Origin: an uncultured Brevundimonas sp.
GTDB taxonomy: Bacteria > Pseudomonadota > Alphaproteobacteria > Caulobacterales > Caulobacteraceae
Assembly: GCF_937863155.1 (NCBI RefSeq)
Contig: NZ_CALMFB010000070.1
Location: 62,001 to 126,000, forward strand
Length of the DNA stretch: 64,000 bases
Reading direction: 5' to 3'
The notes below the pieces were generated by a model. That model was not told the origin of the DNA and made no database searches. It saw nothing but the letters and a program-made list of their open reading frames with translations. Shown here in pieces: positions 44,518 through 53,617 of this stretch. A program made the position numbers and the translations under genes. Each line of letters starts with the position of its first letter. Positions within the stretch are counted from its first letter, which is position 1.

Positions 44518-45681
44518 ATGACCGATTCAAAGCTGAAATACCTGGGGCCGATTCCGAAGGCGCTGACGTTCGACCGGCCGCGCCAGGGCTGGGCCTCGCG
44601 CCTGCCGCTGGCCTTCCTGATCGTGGTCGCCCTGCCGACCCTGATCGCCATGGTCTATTTCCTGCTGATCGCCAGCCCGCGCTATGTGTCCGAGGCCCGG
44701 TTCATCGTGCGCGCCCAGAACAGCAGCCAGCCGTCCGGCGTGGGGCTGGCGCTGCAGGGGTTCGGCCTACCGGTCAGCCAGACCGACGCCTTCGCCGTGC
44801 ATGAATATATTCGCTCGCGCAACGCGGTCACCGACCTGCGCGGCCGGTTCGATCTGAACACGGTGCTGGGGCCCCAAGGCGCCGACATCCTGTCGCGCTA
44901 TCCGCGCATGGGCGAAAAGCGCACGATCGAGGGGACGCAGAAGGCCCTGCGCCGCTTCGTCACCGTGGGCTATGACGCCACCACCGGCATCTCCACCCTG
45001 CGGGTCGAGGCCTATCGCCCCGCCGACGCCAAGGCGATGGCCGACACCCTGCTGGCCGGGGGCGAGCGGCTGATCAACGGCATGAACGACCGGTCGGCCG
45101 CCGACACGGTGCGCGAGGCCAGCCGCGCCCGCGACGAGGCCCAGGCCCGCCTGTCCCAGGCCCAGCAGCAGCTGACCGCCTTCCGCAACCGCGAACGCAT
45201 CATCGACCCCGCGCGCCAGGCTAACGAGGGCCTCCAGATGATCAGCGAGCTGATGACCACGGTCGCCCGCCTGCGGGCCGAGCGGGCGCAGTTGGCGTCC
45301 GAGGCGCCCAACAGCCCGCAGTTGCCGCTGCTGGACGCGCGCATCAACGCCTTCCAGCGCCAGATCAACATCGAGCGCGCCAATATGGCCGGCGCCCAAG
45401 GGTCGCTGGCGCCGATGATCAGCACCTATGAGGATCTGGTCCTGAACCGCGAGTTCGCCGACAAGCAGCTGGCTGCCGCCACCGCCGCCCTGACCAGCGC
45501 CGAGCAGGAGGCCCGCCGCCAGAAGCTGTATCTGGAGCGGATCGTCCAGCCGACCCTGGCCGAACAACCGCTGGAGCCGAAGCGCTGGCTGGCGATCCTG
45601 ACGATCTTCGCCACCTGCCTGCTGATCTATGGCGTCGGCTGGCTGATGTGGGCCGGCATGCGCGAGCACAGGCAGCATTGA
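44518..45681 (+). CDS. kpsE: capsule export inner-membrane/periplasmic protein (KpsE/RkpR-like)
   Basis: A 387-residue PCP-3/KpsE protein. Two membrane anchors flank it: LPLAFLIVVALPTLIAMVYFLLIA near residue 30 and WLAILTIFATCLLIYGVGWLMWAG near the end. The periplasmic part begins SEARFIVRAQNSS and includes a long coiled coil (about 195-290, REASRARDEAQARLSQAQQQ). It links the ABC transporter to the outer-membrane exporter. KpsT starts by TGATG overlap. KpsD, KpsC and KpsS are not in the window. Confidence 0.9.
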   Translation: MTDSKLKYLGPIPKALTFDRPRQGWASRLPLAFLIVVALPTLIAMVYFLLIASPRYVSEARFIVRAQNSSQPSGVGLALQGFGLPVSQTDAFAVHEYIRSRNAVTDLRGRFDLNTVLGPQGADILSRYPRMGEKRTIEGTQKALRRFVTVGYDATTGISTLRVEAYRPADAKAMADTLLAGGERLINGMNDRSAADTVREASRARDEAQARLSQAQQQLTAFRNRERIIDPARQANEGLQMISELMTTVARLRAERAQLASEAPNSPQLPLLDARINAFQRQINIERANMAGAQGSLAPMISTYEDLVLNREFADKQLAAATAALTSAEQEARRQKLYLERIVQPTLAEQPLEPKRWLAILTIFATCLLIYGVGWLMWAGMREHRQH

Positions 45682-46358
45682 TGGAGCCGGCGGCCGACGA
45701 CACCCCGGGGCTGCGCGTCGAGAATCTGGGCCTGACCTTTCACGGGGTCAGCCGCCCCCTGTTCTCGGGCCTGAGCTTCGATCTGGCGAAGAGCGGACGG
45801 CTGGCGGTGCTGGGCCGCAACGGCCAGGGCAAGTCGACCCTGATCAAGATGCTGGGCGGCGTTCTGCCGGCGACCCAGGGCACGGTCGACTGGCGCATGA
45901 CGGCGTCGTGGCCCATCGGCTTCGGCGGCGGGTTTCAGGGCAGTCTGTCGGGCCTGGACAATGTGCGGTTCCTGGCGCGGCTGTACCGCAAGAATTTCGA
46001 CAATGTCCTGGCGCGGGTCGATGACTTCGCCGAACTGGGACCGGCGCTGAAATTGCCGGTGAAGCACTATTCGTCGGGCATGCGCGCGCGGCTGGCCTTC
46101 GGCCTGTCGCTGGCTATCGAGTTCGACTGCTATCTGATCGACGAACTGGTGGCGGTGGGCGACGCCCGCTTCCAGCAGAAATGCCAGCAGGAGCTGTTCG
46201 GCGCCCGCGCGGGCCGGGCCTTCATCATGGCCTCGCACGACACCCATCTGATCGCCAGCTATTGCGAGCGCGCCCTGATCATCGAAAGCGGCAAGGCCAA
46301 GCTGTTCGATGACATCCACGAGGCGGTCGACGTCTACACCTGGCTGCGCGCCGCATGA
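45681..46358 (+). CDS. kpsT: capsule export ABC ATPase (KpsT)
   Basis: A 225-residue ABC ATPase. GRNGQGKSTLIKMLGG is Walker A. HYSSGMRARLAFGLSLAIEF is the ABC signature in its KpsT variant, and YLIDELVAVGDARF is Walker B. GGGFQGSLSGLDNVRFLARLY is the Q-loop region. It powers polysaccharide export with KpsM. The ATG at 45681 overlaps the kpsE stop, and the final TGA overlaps the next gene's ATG. Confidence 0.94.
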   Translation: MEPAADDTPGLRVENLGLTFHGVSRPLFSGLSFDLAKSGRLAVLGRNGQGKSTLIKMLGGVLPATQGTVDWRMTASWPIGFGGGFQGSLSGLDNVRFLARLYRKNFDNVLARVDDFAELGPALKLPVKHYSSGMRARLAFGLSLAIEFDCYLIDELVAVGDARFQQKCQQELFGARAGRAFIMASHDTHLIASYCERALIIESGKAKLFDDIHEAVDVYTWLRAA

Positions 46359-47239
46359 GCGAACGGCCGCTGCATATCCTGTTCGCGCCGTCCCTGCGCG
46401 AGGGGCCGTGGCGTCAGGCGATCACGGCGGCGGCCCAGGCCAAGGGCCTGAGCGTCGGCGTGTGGGGCGGCGAACCGGCCGATGTGGTCCTGGTCGACCA
46501 CCTGGAGCCGGATCAGCTGGACGGCCTGACGCCGTCCGAATGGGTGGTGCTGGGCGATGCGCCCGAGGCGGGGCTGACCGCCTATGGCGACGCCTATCAG
46601 GAGTTTCCGCCCGCCGCCCACGCCTGGATGGCCGCCAGCAAGCGGCTGGCCATGGCCGCCACCCTGGTGGAGCGCGGCGCGCCGGTGCTGGGCATGCCGG
46701 CCATGGCGCTGGGCCTGCCGCGCCTGGGTCTGGTCAGCCAGACCATCACCGGCATCCCCGAGGACAACGCCGGCCCGACCGCGCCGGTCCTGGCCATGTA
46801 CCAGCGCCTGCCGCCGTTGATGGGCGCGCGCGCGGCCTGGTCGGCCGACCGCTTCAACTATCCGCTGCGGGACGATCCGCTGGGCGGGACGCCGCGGATG
46901 GACCTGACGGGCCGGGCGCGGACGCTGATGTTCGGTCCCTATGTCTGGCTGCCGCCCGGCGCCTGGCGCGCGACGCTGAAGATCATGGTCGATCCCGAAG
47001 GCGGCGAGGTTCCGCTGTGGTTCGACTGGGGCTGTGGCGAAGACGTGGCCACGGTGCGCGAGATGATCGACCAGGCGGGCTTCTACAGCCTGACGCTGGA
47101 TCACGTCTGGACCCGCCCCGGCGCGGCCCAATTGCGTATCGTCCTGAGCCAGGCGGTGTTCCAGGGGCGGATGGAGGTGCTGGACTGCCAGATCGAGCGG
47201 ATCGAACCGCCCGCGCCGGCCGGGGCGGACAGCCTCTAA
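46355..47239 (+). CDS. unknown two-domain protein coupled to capsule exporter
   Basis: A 294-residue protein with no family I recognise. The N-terminal part (LHILFAPSLREGPWRQAITAA, WVVLGDAPEAGLTAYGDAY) looks like a Rossmann-like alpha/beta domain. From about residue 170 a beta-rich domain (MFGPYVWLPPGAWRATLKIM, LWFDWGCGEDVATVREM, GFYSLTLDHVW) resembles a carbohydrate-binding sandwich. No signal peptide or membrane segment is present, so it acts in the cytoplasm. It is translationally coupled to kpsT (ATGA), so it probably handles or checks the polysaccharide before export (inference). It converges on rmlB with a four-base overlap. Confidence 0.78.
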   Translation: MSERPLHILFAPSLREGPWRQAITAAAQAKGLSVGVWGGEPADVVLVDHLEPDQLDGLTPSEWVVLGDAPEAGLTAYGDAYQEFPPAAHAWMAASKRLAMAATLVERGAPVLGMPAMALGLPRLGLVSQTITGIPEDNAGPTAPVLAMYQRLPPLMGARAAWSADRFNYPLRDDPLGGTPRMDLTGRARTLMFGPYVWLPPGAWRATLKIMVDPEGGEVPLWFDWGCGEDVATVREMIDQAGFYSLTLDHVWTRPGAAQLRIVLSQAVFQGRMEVLDCQIERIEPPAPAGADSL

Positions 47240-48294
47240 ACCGACAGGCCCTGGCGCCGGGTCGCCTGGCCGTTCGCCAGGATCGGCTCCCACCAGGCTT
47301 CATGGTCCAGATACCAGCGCACGGTTTGGGCCAGGCCCTCCTCGAACCCCATGCGCGGCGACCAGCCCAGTTCGTCACGGATGCGCGCGGGGTCGATGGC
47401 GTAGCGGCGGTCATGGCCCGGCCGGTCGGCGACATGCGTCATGGCCTGGGCGTGCGGCCGCCCGTCCGCGCGCGGCGCCATGGCGTCCAGGGCGGCGCAG
47501 ACGCCCTGGACCACCTGCAGATTGGTGCGTTCGGCCTCGCCGCCCACGGCGTAGGTACGGCCGACCTGGCCCGTCTCCAGCACCCGGATCAGGGCCTGGG
47601 CGTGATCGTCGACATGCAGCCAGTCGCGCACCTGCCGACCGTCGCCATAGATGGGCAGCGGCTGGCCCAACAGCGCCCGCAGCACCGTCAGAGGGATCAG
47701 CTTCTCCGGGTGCTGGCGCGGGCCGTAGTTGTTGGAGCAGTTGGTGACCAGCACCGGCAGCCCATAGGTGTGCCCCCAGGCCCGCACCAGATGGTCCGAC
47801 GCCGCCTTGGACGCCGCATAGGGCGAGCGCGGATCATAGGCCGTGGCCTCGTCGAACCGCCCCTGATCCCCCAGGGCGCCGAACACCTCGTCGGTCGATA
47901 CATGCAGGAAGCGGAAGGCGTCGGCCGCCGCCGCATCCAGCGTCTGCACATGGGTGCGCGCGGCCTGAAGCAGGACCAGCGTCCCCACCACATTGGTGTC
48001 GATGAAGGCGGCCGGGCCGTCGATGGACCGGTCCACATGACTTTCCGCCGCCAGATTCATGATCGCCGCCGGACGATGCGTCTGAAAGGTCCGCGCCACG
48101 GCCTCGGCGTCGGCGATGTCCCCCTGGATGAAGACATAGCCGGGCCGCCCTTCACAGTCGGCCAGGGACGACCGATGGCCGGCATAGGTCAGCTTGTCAT
48201 AGGCGACGACGCCCCGGCCCGCGTCCAGCAGCGCCCGCGTCAGGGCCGAGCCGATAAACCCGGCCGCGCCGGTGACCAGGACCGGGCCGCTCAT
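47236..48294 (-). CDS. rmlB: dTDP-glucose 4,6-dehydratase (RmlB)
   Basis: A 352-residue extended SDR of the RmlB type. LVTGAAGFIGSALTRAL, HVSTDEVFGALG (DE catalytic pair), SPYAASKAASDHLVRAW and NCSNNYGPRQHPEKLIPL are diagnostic, as is DWLHVDDHAQALI. It makes dTDP-4-keto-6-deoxyglucose for rhamnose or related sugars. rmlC lies immediately upstream with a four-base overlap (48291-48294). RmlA and RmlD genes are not visible here. Confidence 0.95.
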   Translation of the reverse strand: MSGPVLVTGAAGFIGSALTRALLDAGRGVVAYDKLTYAGHRSSLADCEGRPGYVFIQGDIADAEAVARTFQTHRPAAIMNLAAESHVDRSIDGPAAFIDTNVVGTLVLLQAARTHVQTLDAAAADAFRFLHVSTDEVFGALGDQGRFDEATAYDPRSPYAASKAASDHLVRAWGHTYGLPVLVTNCSNNYGPRQHPEKLIPLTVLRALLGQPLPIYGDGRQVRDWLHVDDHAQALIRVLETGQVGRTYAVGGEAERTNLQVVQGVCAALDAMAPRADGRPHAQAMTHVADRPGHDRRYAIDPARIRDELGWSPRMGFEEGLAQTVRWYLDHEAWWEPILANGQATRRQGLSV

Positions 48295-48860
48295 TCCACC
48301 ACCCTCAAGGCCATGGGGACGCCATCATAGGCGAAGGGCGCATCCGCATCGGCCAGCCGGGGCCAGGTCTTATCGCGATCGGACAGCACCGGCGGCCCCG
48401 CGTCGGGCCAGTCGACACCCAGCGCCGGATCATCCCAGGCCAGGCCGCCCTCGGCGACGGGCGCATAGGGGGCCGAAACGCGATAGGCCACCCGCGTCTC
48501 GGGCTTCTGGGTCATGAAGCCGTGGGCGAAGCCGACCGGGACATACAGCTGGTCCCCCGCCTCGGCGTCCAGGGTCACGGTCAGGGCGCGGCCGAAGGTC
48601 GGCGATCCGGCCCGCAGGTCCACCACCACGTCGAAGACGGCGCCGGTGATGCAGCGCACCAGCTTGGCCTGGGCGTGGGGCGACCGCTGGAAATGCAGGC
48701 CGCGCACCGTGCCGGGCGCATGCGACAGGGACAGATTGTCCTGAACAAAGCCGTGGTCCAGCCCCAGGGCCGCCAGCCGGTCGGCCGACCAGCTTTCCTC
48801 GAACCAGCCGCGGGCGTCGGCGAAACGGCGCGCGCGGATCAGGGTGACGCCCCAGCTCAT
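48291..48860 (-). CDS. rmlC: dTDP-4-dehydrorhamnose 3,5-epimerase (RmlC)
   Basis: A 189-residue cupin-like epimerase. FADARGWFEESWS, QDNLSLSHAPGTVRGLHFQ (catalytic His), VVVDLRAGSPTFGR, LYVPVGFAHGFMTQ and VAYRVSAPYAP (Tyr) are the RmlC blocks. It inverts C3 and C5 of the keto-deoxyhexose made by RmlB. The ATG at 48860 fits the family length. The wall-hydrolase gene ends 25 bases upstream on the same strand. Confidence 0.94.
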   Translation of the reverse strand: MSWGVTLIRARRFADARGWFEESWSADRLAALGLDHGFVQDNLSLSHAPGTVRGLHFQRSPHAQAKLVRCITGAVFDVVVDLRAGSPTFGRALTVTLDAEAGDQLYVPVGFAHGFMTQKPETRVAYRVSAPYAPVAEGGLAWDDPALGVDWPDAGPPVLSDRDKTWPRLADADAPFAYDGVPMALRVVE

Positions 48861-48885
48861 GTCCCGCGATCCACCCCGTGAAGGC

Positions 48886-49911
48886 TCAGGCGCCGGTCTC
48901 GGCCGGGGCCGCCGCCGGTTGCTCGGCCGTCGTCTGGCCGGTCAGCAGGGCATAGGCGCGGTCCAGCGCCTCGTTGCGCACGAAGATGATGCCGCCCGGC
49001 TGACGCGCCGGGGCCGCTTCGCCCGCGCCGGGGTTGGTCCCGTTCAGCGGCGCGCCATAGAAGATGTGCGCCCCGATCTGGCGCACCTGTTGCAGCCGCT
49101 GGCCCCAGGACGGGCGGACATAGTTGGCGTGATAGTTGACCGAGGACTTGGGCAGCTGGGCGCTGCTGCGGCCCTCCTGCACTTCGCGCGCGATGCGTTC
49201 GGCGCGGCGCCAGGCGGTCATGTTCACCTGGCCGCGCCCGATCGAGCCGTCGCAGGTGAAGGTGAACTGGCAGGTGCGGCTGTTGCGCTGATAGACCACG
49301 GCGCAGATCGAGCGCGGATAGGCGCCATGACGCGAGCGGTTGATGACCACCTCGGCCACCGCCGCCTGGCCCGCCTCGCTCTCGTTGCGGGCCTCGTAAT
49401 AGATGGCCTGAGTCAGGCATTCGATGTCGTTCTCGGGAATGCGCGGCGCCGTGGTCAGGTCCAGGCGCGGCGCGACATAGCGGCCGTTGCGGTTGGCGCT
49501 GGCCCGGGCGAATGGATTGGGCGCGGGCGGAGCGATGGTTCCGACGGGCTCTTCGCGCGACAGGACCGGCGCATCCGTCGTCGTCGCGGCGCGCAGCCGG
49601 GCGCGGGCCGGTTCGCGTGCGGGGTCTCGCTTCGTCGTGCGGGCGGCCGCGCGGACCGGATGGCGCGCCGGATCGGTTAGGCGGGCGCCGTTCCCATCGG
49701 TCAGCATCTGTTGCAACCGGGCATTCAGCCGGGCGCGCCGGTCCGCGTCGGTTTCGGGCGCGACGGCGGGCAGGACGTCCCGGACCACAGGGCGCGCGGC
49801 CGGGCGCACGCGCTCGGACTGGGCCGCCCCGGCCAGGCCGGCGACGCCCAGCAGGCAGGCCGCGCCCGCCACAACTATGGTTCGATGCGAAGCCTGCAAG
49901 GCGTGGCGCAC
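48886..49911 (-). CDS. cell wall hydrolase, SleB family
   Basis: A 341-residue protein with a signal-anchor (IVVAGAACLLGVAGLAGAAQ), an Arg/Ala/Pro-rich spacer and a C-terminal Hydrolase_2 (SleB) domain: ECLTQAIYYEARNESEAGQAAVAEVVINR with catalytic Glu, CAVVYQRNSRTCQFTFTCDG and VNYHANYVRPSWGQ. It probably cleaves peptidoglycan in the periplasm. The start is GTG at 49911. It lies upstream of rmlC on the same strand and is separated from the T2SS gspJ by a divergent gap. Confidence 0.88.
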   Translation of the reverse strand: MRHALQASHRTIVVAGAACLLGVAGLAGAAQSERVRPAARPVVRDVLPAVAPETDADRRARLNARLQQMLTDGNGARLTDPARHPVRAAARTTKRDPAREPARARLRAATTTDAPVLSREEPVGTIAPPAPNPFARASANRNGRYVAPRLDLTTAPRIPENDIECLTQAIYYEARNESEAGQAAVAEVVINRSRHGAYPRSICAVVYQRNSRTCQFTFTCDGSIGRGQVNMTAWRRAERIAREVQEGRSSAQLPKSSVNYHANYVRPSWGQRLQQVRQIGAHIFYGAPLNGTNPGAGEAAPARQPGGIIFVRNEALDRAYALLTGQTTAEQPAAAPAETGA

Positions 49912-50022
49912 TCCCGATCAGGCTCCTGAAATACCAGTCCCCGCCCTCATCGCCAAGCGGAGCCGCCGGGCGGTCGACACGGGGCCTTTGTTCCGCCGCG
50001 CGGGCGGGGCTACAACCGGCGC

Positions 50023-50646
50023 ATGACCCGTCCGCCCCGCGCCGGATTCTCGCTGATCGAAGCCCTGGTCGTGCTGGCTGTGGGGGGACTGGCGCTGACC
50101 GTCATCTTCTCGATCGGCATGCGGGCGGGCGACGCCGGATTTCGGCTGGGGCGCGGAGCCATGGCGGCGGCGGATCGCGATGTGGCCCTGGGCGACATCC
50201 GCGCCACGGTGCGCAGCATCGCCCTGCGCCCCACATCGGCCTTCCTGCCCCAGATCGACCGCCCCATGGACGGCCAGGCCCAGCGGATGGAGGTCGAGGT
50301 GGTGATGGAGCGGGCCACCCAGTGCGCGCCCCAGGGCTGGAGCGGCCGCCTGGTGCTGGAGATCGCCGACCAGGACGGCGAGCGGGTGCTGACCTGTCGC
50401 GCCGGGAACCGCCCCGTCACGCGGCTGATGACCCTGACGCAGGGGCAGACCGGCTTTTCCTATTCCACCGACGGCCAGGTGTGGACGCCCGCCTACGCCA
50501 ATACGCCGGCGCCGCGCGGCGATGGCCCCGTGCCGCCGCTGAACCTGTGGGTGCGCCTGGCCGGGCCGGGCGTGGACATCGTCGAAATGGCGTCGTCGGG
50601 CCGGGCCGAAATCTGGTATCGAGTGGGCGCCGATGGCGCGCTTTGA
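50023..50646 (+). CDS. gspJ: type II secretion minor pseudopilin GspJ
   Basis: A 207-residue prepilin-like protein. The leader MTRPPRAG is cut before FSLIEALVVLAVGGLALTVI, with Glu13 at +5 of the mature protein. The long mature part (about 199 residues) and position before gspK fit GspJ. It belongs to the tip of the pseudopilus that pushes substrates through the secretin. The gspK start overlaps by 14 bases. I consider GspJ more likely than GspI or GspH because of size. Confidence 0.85.
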   Translation: MTRPPRAGFSLIEALVVLAVGGLALTVIFSIGMRAGDAGFRLGRGAMAAADRDVALGDIRATVRSIALRPTSAFLPQIDRPMDGQAQRMEVEVVMERATQCAPQGWSGRLVLEIADQDGERVLTCRAGNRPVTRLMTLTQGQTGFSYSTDGQVWTPAYANTPAPRGDGPVPPLNLWVRLAGPGVDIVEMASSGRAEIWYRVGADGAL

Positions 50647-51679
50647 GCCGTCCCGCCCCGGGTTCGCCCTGCCCGCCGTTCTGGCGGTGACGGGGATGGT
50701 GACGCTGGTCTTCCTGGTCGCCATCACCGCCCTGGCCAGCCTGCAGGCCGAGGCGCGGTCCGCGCGCGAGCGGGTGCGTTTCCTGCAGCGCGCCATGACC
50801 GCCGAGGCTTCCTTGGCCTATATGATGGCGACCGAGCCGTTCCGCGCCAGCGTCATCCTGGCCGGGGCGCCGCGCAACATGGACGACACCTTCGGGTTGA
50901 ACCTGGCGACACCGGTGGAGTCCGGCGTGCCGGTCAGCGAAATCCGGCTGGACGGGCGGCCCTATCTGATGGACCAGGACGGGCCGATGGTCGTCCGGCT
51001 TCAGGACGCCGCCGGTCTGGTGAACCTGGCCCGCACCACGCCGGATGTGCACCAGCGGCTGGCGACGCTGGCGGGACTGCCCCTGTCCACGGCCCAGGCC
51101 GCCTACGCCCGATATGTCGACTATGTCGATCCCGACGACCTGCGCACCCTGAACGGGGCCGAGCGGCGCGACTATGGCGCGGCGGGCGGGCCGCCCGACC
51201 GGCACATGCTGCGGCCGTCGGAATGGCTGTCTCTGCTGGGCGTGCGCGACGGGGTCGATCCGCGCAAATGGAACGACGTGCGGCACGCCTTCATCGTCGA
51301 GCCGGAGATGATCACCTACAACGTCAACACCGCCCCTGCGATCGCGCTTCAGGCCGTGTTCGACATCAGCGCGGGCCAGGCCGAGAGCGCGATCCGGCGG
51401 CGCGAGGTCACTCCCTTCGCCAGCCTGGAGGAATTTCTTCAGACCGTCGGGTCCACCTTCGTATCCGACCCGATGCGCCTGTACACCTATCCGGGCGGGC
51501 GGGTGATCTATGAGATTCGCGACGGACGCTCGGCCTGGACCTACCGGGGCATGATCGTCCTGACCCCCGGCGGGGTTGTGCAACCGCTGTGGATCACGCA
51601 GACCGAACTGATGGAAGCGCCCCGACGGGCCGCGGCGGACACCACGAATGCGACTCGATTTCCTTACACCCCGTATTGA
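50633..51679 (+). CDS. gspK: type II secretion minor pseudopilin GspK
   Basis: A 348-residue GspK. The leader ends in PG and the hydrophobic stretch FALPAVLAVTGMVTLVFLVA lacks the usual Glu at +5, a GspK hallmark. The SAM-like domain (LQDAAGLVNLARTTPDVHQR, AYARYVDYVDPDDLRTLNGA, YNVNTAPAIALQAVFD) follows. It caps the pseudopilus with GspI and GspJ. Overlaps gspJ by 14 bases and gspL by 32. Confidence 0.93.
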   Translation: MARFEPSRPGFALPAVLAVTGMVTLVFLVAITALASLQAEARSARERVRFLQRAMTAEASLAYMMATEPFRASVILAGAPRNMDDTFGLNLATPVESGVPVSEIRLDGRPYLMDQDGPMVVRLQDAAGLVNLARTTPDVHQRLATLAGLPLSTAQAAYARYVDYVDPDDLRTLNGAERRDYGAAGGPPDRHMLRPSEWLSLLGVRDGVDPRKWNDVRHAFIVEPEMITYNVNTAPAIALQAVFDISAGQAESAIRRREVTPFASLEEFLQTVGSTFVSDPMRLYTYPGGRVIYEIRDGRSAWTYRGMIVLTPGGVVQPLWITQTELMEAPRRAAADTTNATRFPYTPY

Positions 51680-52721
51680 CCGGCTGAGCGCCGATGGCGG
51701 GCTGGAGGCCGTTTACGCCGGCGCGCCCCTGGGGCGGCTGTTCCGCCGTCCGGTGGTTCTGCTTGCGCGCGAACTATGCGCCTTCGGCCTGTTCGAGACG
51801 GCCAATCTGCCGCGCGGGCGCCGGCGCCAGGCGGCGCGGCTGCATGCGCGCACGGCCTCGCCCTATGTCGCGGGCGGCGCGGCCCTGGTGAAGTCGGGCG
51901 AGGATTTCGGCGTCTGGTGGTGGGATCTGGCGCGCGTCGCGCCGATGATCGCCGGGCGCGGCCAGGTCTCGCTGCGGCCCGAAACCCTGGCCCAGCCGGT
52001 CGGGCGGGACTGGCGCATCGTCAAGCTGGCGCGCGGTTATGAGGCCCAGCATTGGCGCGACGGGGGCCTGCGCGCCTCGGCCTGGCGGGCCGCGCGCTAT
52101 GACGACGCCGCCTGGACCGCCTTCGCCCGCACCCAGCGCGACGCGCGGGTCGAGGCGCCGGCCACGCCGCCGCCGGCCGAGAGCCTGCCGGTGGATCGGG
52201 GGGGCGAGGCCTTTTCCCTGGCCCGCGCCGAGATCACGCGCGAGCAGGCGATCGGTCTGGGCCTGGGCGGCCTGGCCCTGGCGTCGGCCAGCCTGTTCGC
52301 CTTGATTCTGGGCCAGTCGATCCAGACCGACAACAAGGCCGCCGAGATCGAGGGCGAGATCGCCGAAATCCAGGCCGCCACGCCCCGCCAGGCCGACACC
52401 CAGGCGCTGGAAGGCGAACGGCGCCGCCTGGCCTCGTTCCGCGAGATCGAAAACCGCACCAGCCCGCTGAGCGCCGCCGGCGCGGCCATCGGCATATTGG
52501 CCATCCACGACCTGACCCCGATCGCGCTGGACGCCCAGGCGGAGACCCTGACCCTGACCCTGCCCTATGAGGCGGTGAAGGTGGCCGGCGATCTGGTGGC
52601 CGAGTTCGAGGGCTCGGGCTATTTCCATCAGGTGGAGCCGCGCACCGACGCGGCCGGTCAGCGCCTGATCATCGAGATGCAGGTTCGCGAGGCGGCGCCA
52701 CCGTTGTCGCCTGACGCATGA
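51648..52721 (+). CDS. gspL: type II secretion inner-membrane protein GspL-like
   Basis: A 357-residue protein with a cytoplasmic N-terminal part, one membrane span near residues 203-222 (AIGLGLGGLALASASLFALI), a coiled coil (AAEIEGEIAEIQAATPRQAD) and a small periplasmic alpha/beta domain. This is the GspL/PilN layout, though sequence identity to classical GspL is low. It should couple GspE to GspM. Its 3' end overlaps the convergent gspH by 53 bases, an unusually long antisense overlap. Confidence 0.75.
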   Translation: MRLDFLTPRIDRLSADGGLEAVYAGAPLGRLFRRPVVLLARELCAFGLFETANLPRGRRRQAARLHARTASPYVAGGAALVKSGEDFGVWWWDLARVAPMIAGRGQVSLRPETLAQPVGRDWRIVKLARGYEAQHWRDGGLRASAWRAARYDDAAWTAFARTQRDARVEAPATPPPAESLPVDRGGEAFSLARAEITREQAIGLGLGGLALASASLFALILGQSIQTDNKAAEIEGEIAEIQAATPRQADTQALEGERRRLASFREIENRTSPLSAAGAAIGILAIHDLTPIALDAQAETLTLTLPYEAVKVAGDLVAEFEGSGYFHQVEPRTDAAGQRLIIEMQVREAAPPLSPDA

Positions 52722-53145
52722 AGCGACAGTCGGCGTCGCTGGAGATCAGCGTCATGACCACCCGGTCGCCGTTCAGCAGATTGGCTGTCGTGGGCGAACA
52801 AGCCCCGCCCGGCGCGATGTCCAGCGCCGGCGCCAGAGTATAGCGCCACGGTTCGCGCAGGGTGACGGTGCGCACGTCGGCGTCGGCCGCCGTCTGTCCG
52901 CCCGCGGCCGGATCGACCAGACGCAGGGCCTGGCCCGTGCGGTTGGCCTCGCGCCGCAGGTCGGACACCTGGCGCTGGAAATCGAAGAAGACGGCGTGGG
53001 ACGTGGCCTGGTCCATCATCCGGCCGGTCGAGGGCATGACGATGGCCGCGGCCATCGCGAAGATGGCCAGGACCACCAGCACCTCCATCAGGGAGAAGCC
53101 GGCGCGCCCGCGGCGTGGATCAGCGCTGCTGTTCCGAGCTGACAT
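52669..53145 (-). CDS. gspH: type II secretion minor pseudopilin GspH
   Basis: A 158-residue pseudopilin. The leader to Gly16 is followed by FSLMEVLVVLAIFAMAAAIV with Glu21 at +5. The mature chain has RMMDQATSHAVFFDFQRQVSDLRREANRT, the GspH amphipathic helix. It starts with ATG 53145 and overlaps gspG by 26 bases, and its tail overlaps gspL on the other strand. Confidence 0.85.
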   Translation of the reverse strand: MSARNSSADPRRGRAGFSLMEVLVVLAIFAMAAAIVMPSTGRMMDQATSHAVFFDFQRQVSDLRREANRTGQALRLVDPAAGGQTAADADVRTVTLREPWRYTLAPALDIAPGGACSPTTANLLNGDRVVMTLISSDADCRFMRQATTVAPPREPASR

Positions 53146-53617
53146 CGGCGTTGACGCCTTCGCCGCCCTCCTGGCCGTCGGCGCCGTAGCTGACGACCGA
53201 GGCCGCACCGCCGCCGGTCAGGCCGCCGGCCGCACCGGCGTCCGCCGGGGGCATATAGACATAGGGGCGCCCCCAGGGGTCGGACGGCAGGGCGTCCATA
53301 TAGGGCCCCTGCCAGCCGGGAACGGTGGTCGCGTCGGCCTGGATCAGCAGGTTCAGCCCTTCCTGCTGGGACGGCAGGCGGCCGATGTCGATGCGCATCG
53401 TCTCCAGCGCGCCCTTGATGGCCTTGGCCTGGATGCGGGCCGCCGTGGTCTTGGACCGATCCAGCTGGGCGAACAGGCGCGGGCCGACCACGGCCGCGAT
53501 CAGGGCGATGATGGCCAGGACGACCAGAATTTCCAACAGGCTGAAGCCCTGGCGCAGCGAACGGCGCGCGGCGGGCCCGGAGGAAGGCTTGCGGCGGTTT
53601 TGGAGACGGAACGTCAA
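53120..53617 (-). CDS. gspG: type II secretion major pseudopilin GspG
   Basis: A 165-residue major pseudopilin. The leader to Gly24 is followed by FSLLEILVVLAIIALIAAVV with Glu29 at +5. The conserved GspG block IKGALETMRIDIGRLPSQQEGLNLL and WQGPYMDALPSDPWGRPYVYMPP follows. The C-terminal tail is Gly/Ala-rich with EGGEGVNAD, the calcium-site region. The TTG at 53617 is preferred because AAGG lies seven bases upstream and no ATG fits before it. gspM is divergent across 116 bases. Confidence 0.93.
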   Translation of the reverse strand: MTFRLQNRRKPSSGPAARRSLRQGFSLLEILVVLAIIALIAAVVGPRLFAQLDRSKTTAARIQAKAIKGALETMRIDIGRLPSQQEGLNLLIQADATTVPGWQGPYMDALPSDPWGRPYVYMPPADAGAAGGLTGGGAASVVSYGADGQEGGEGVNADVSSEQQR

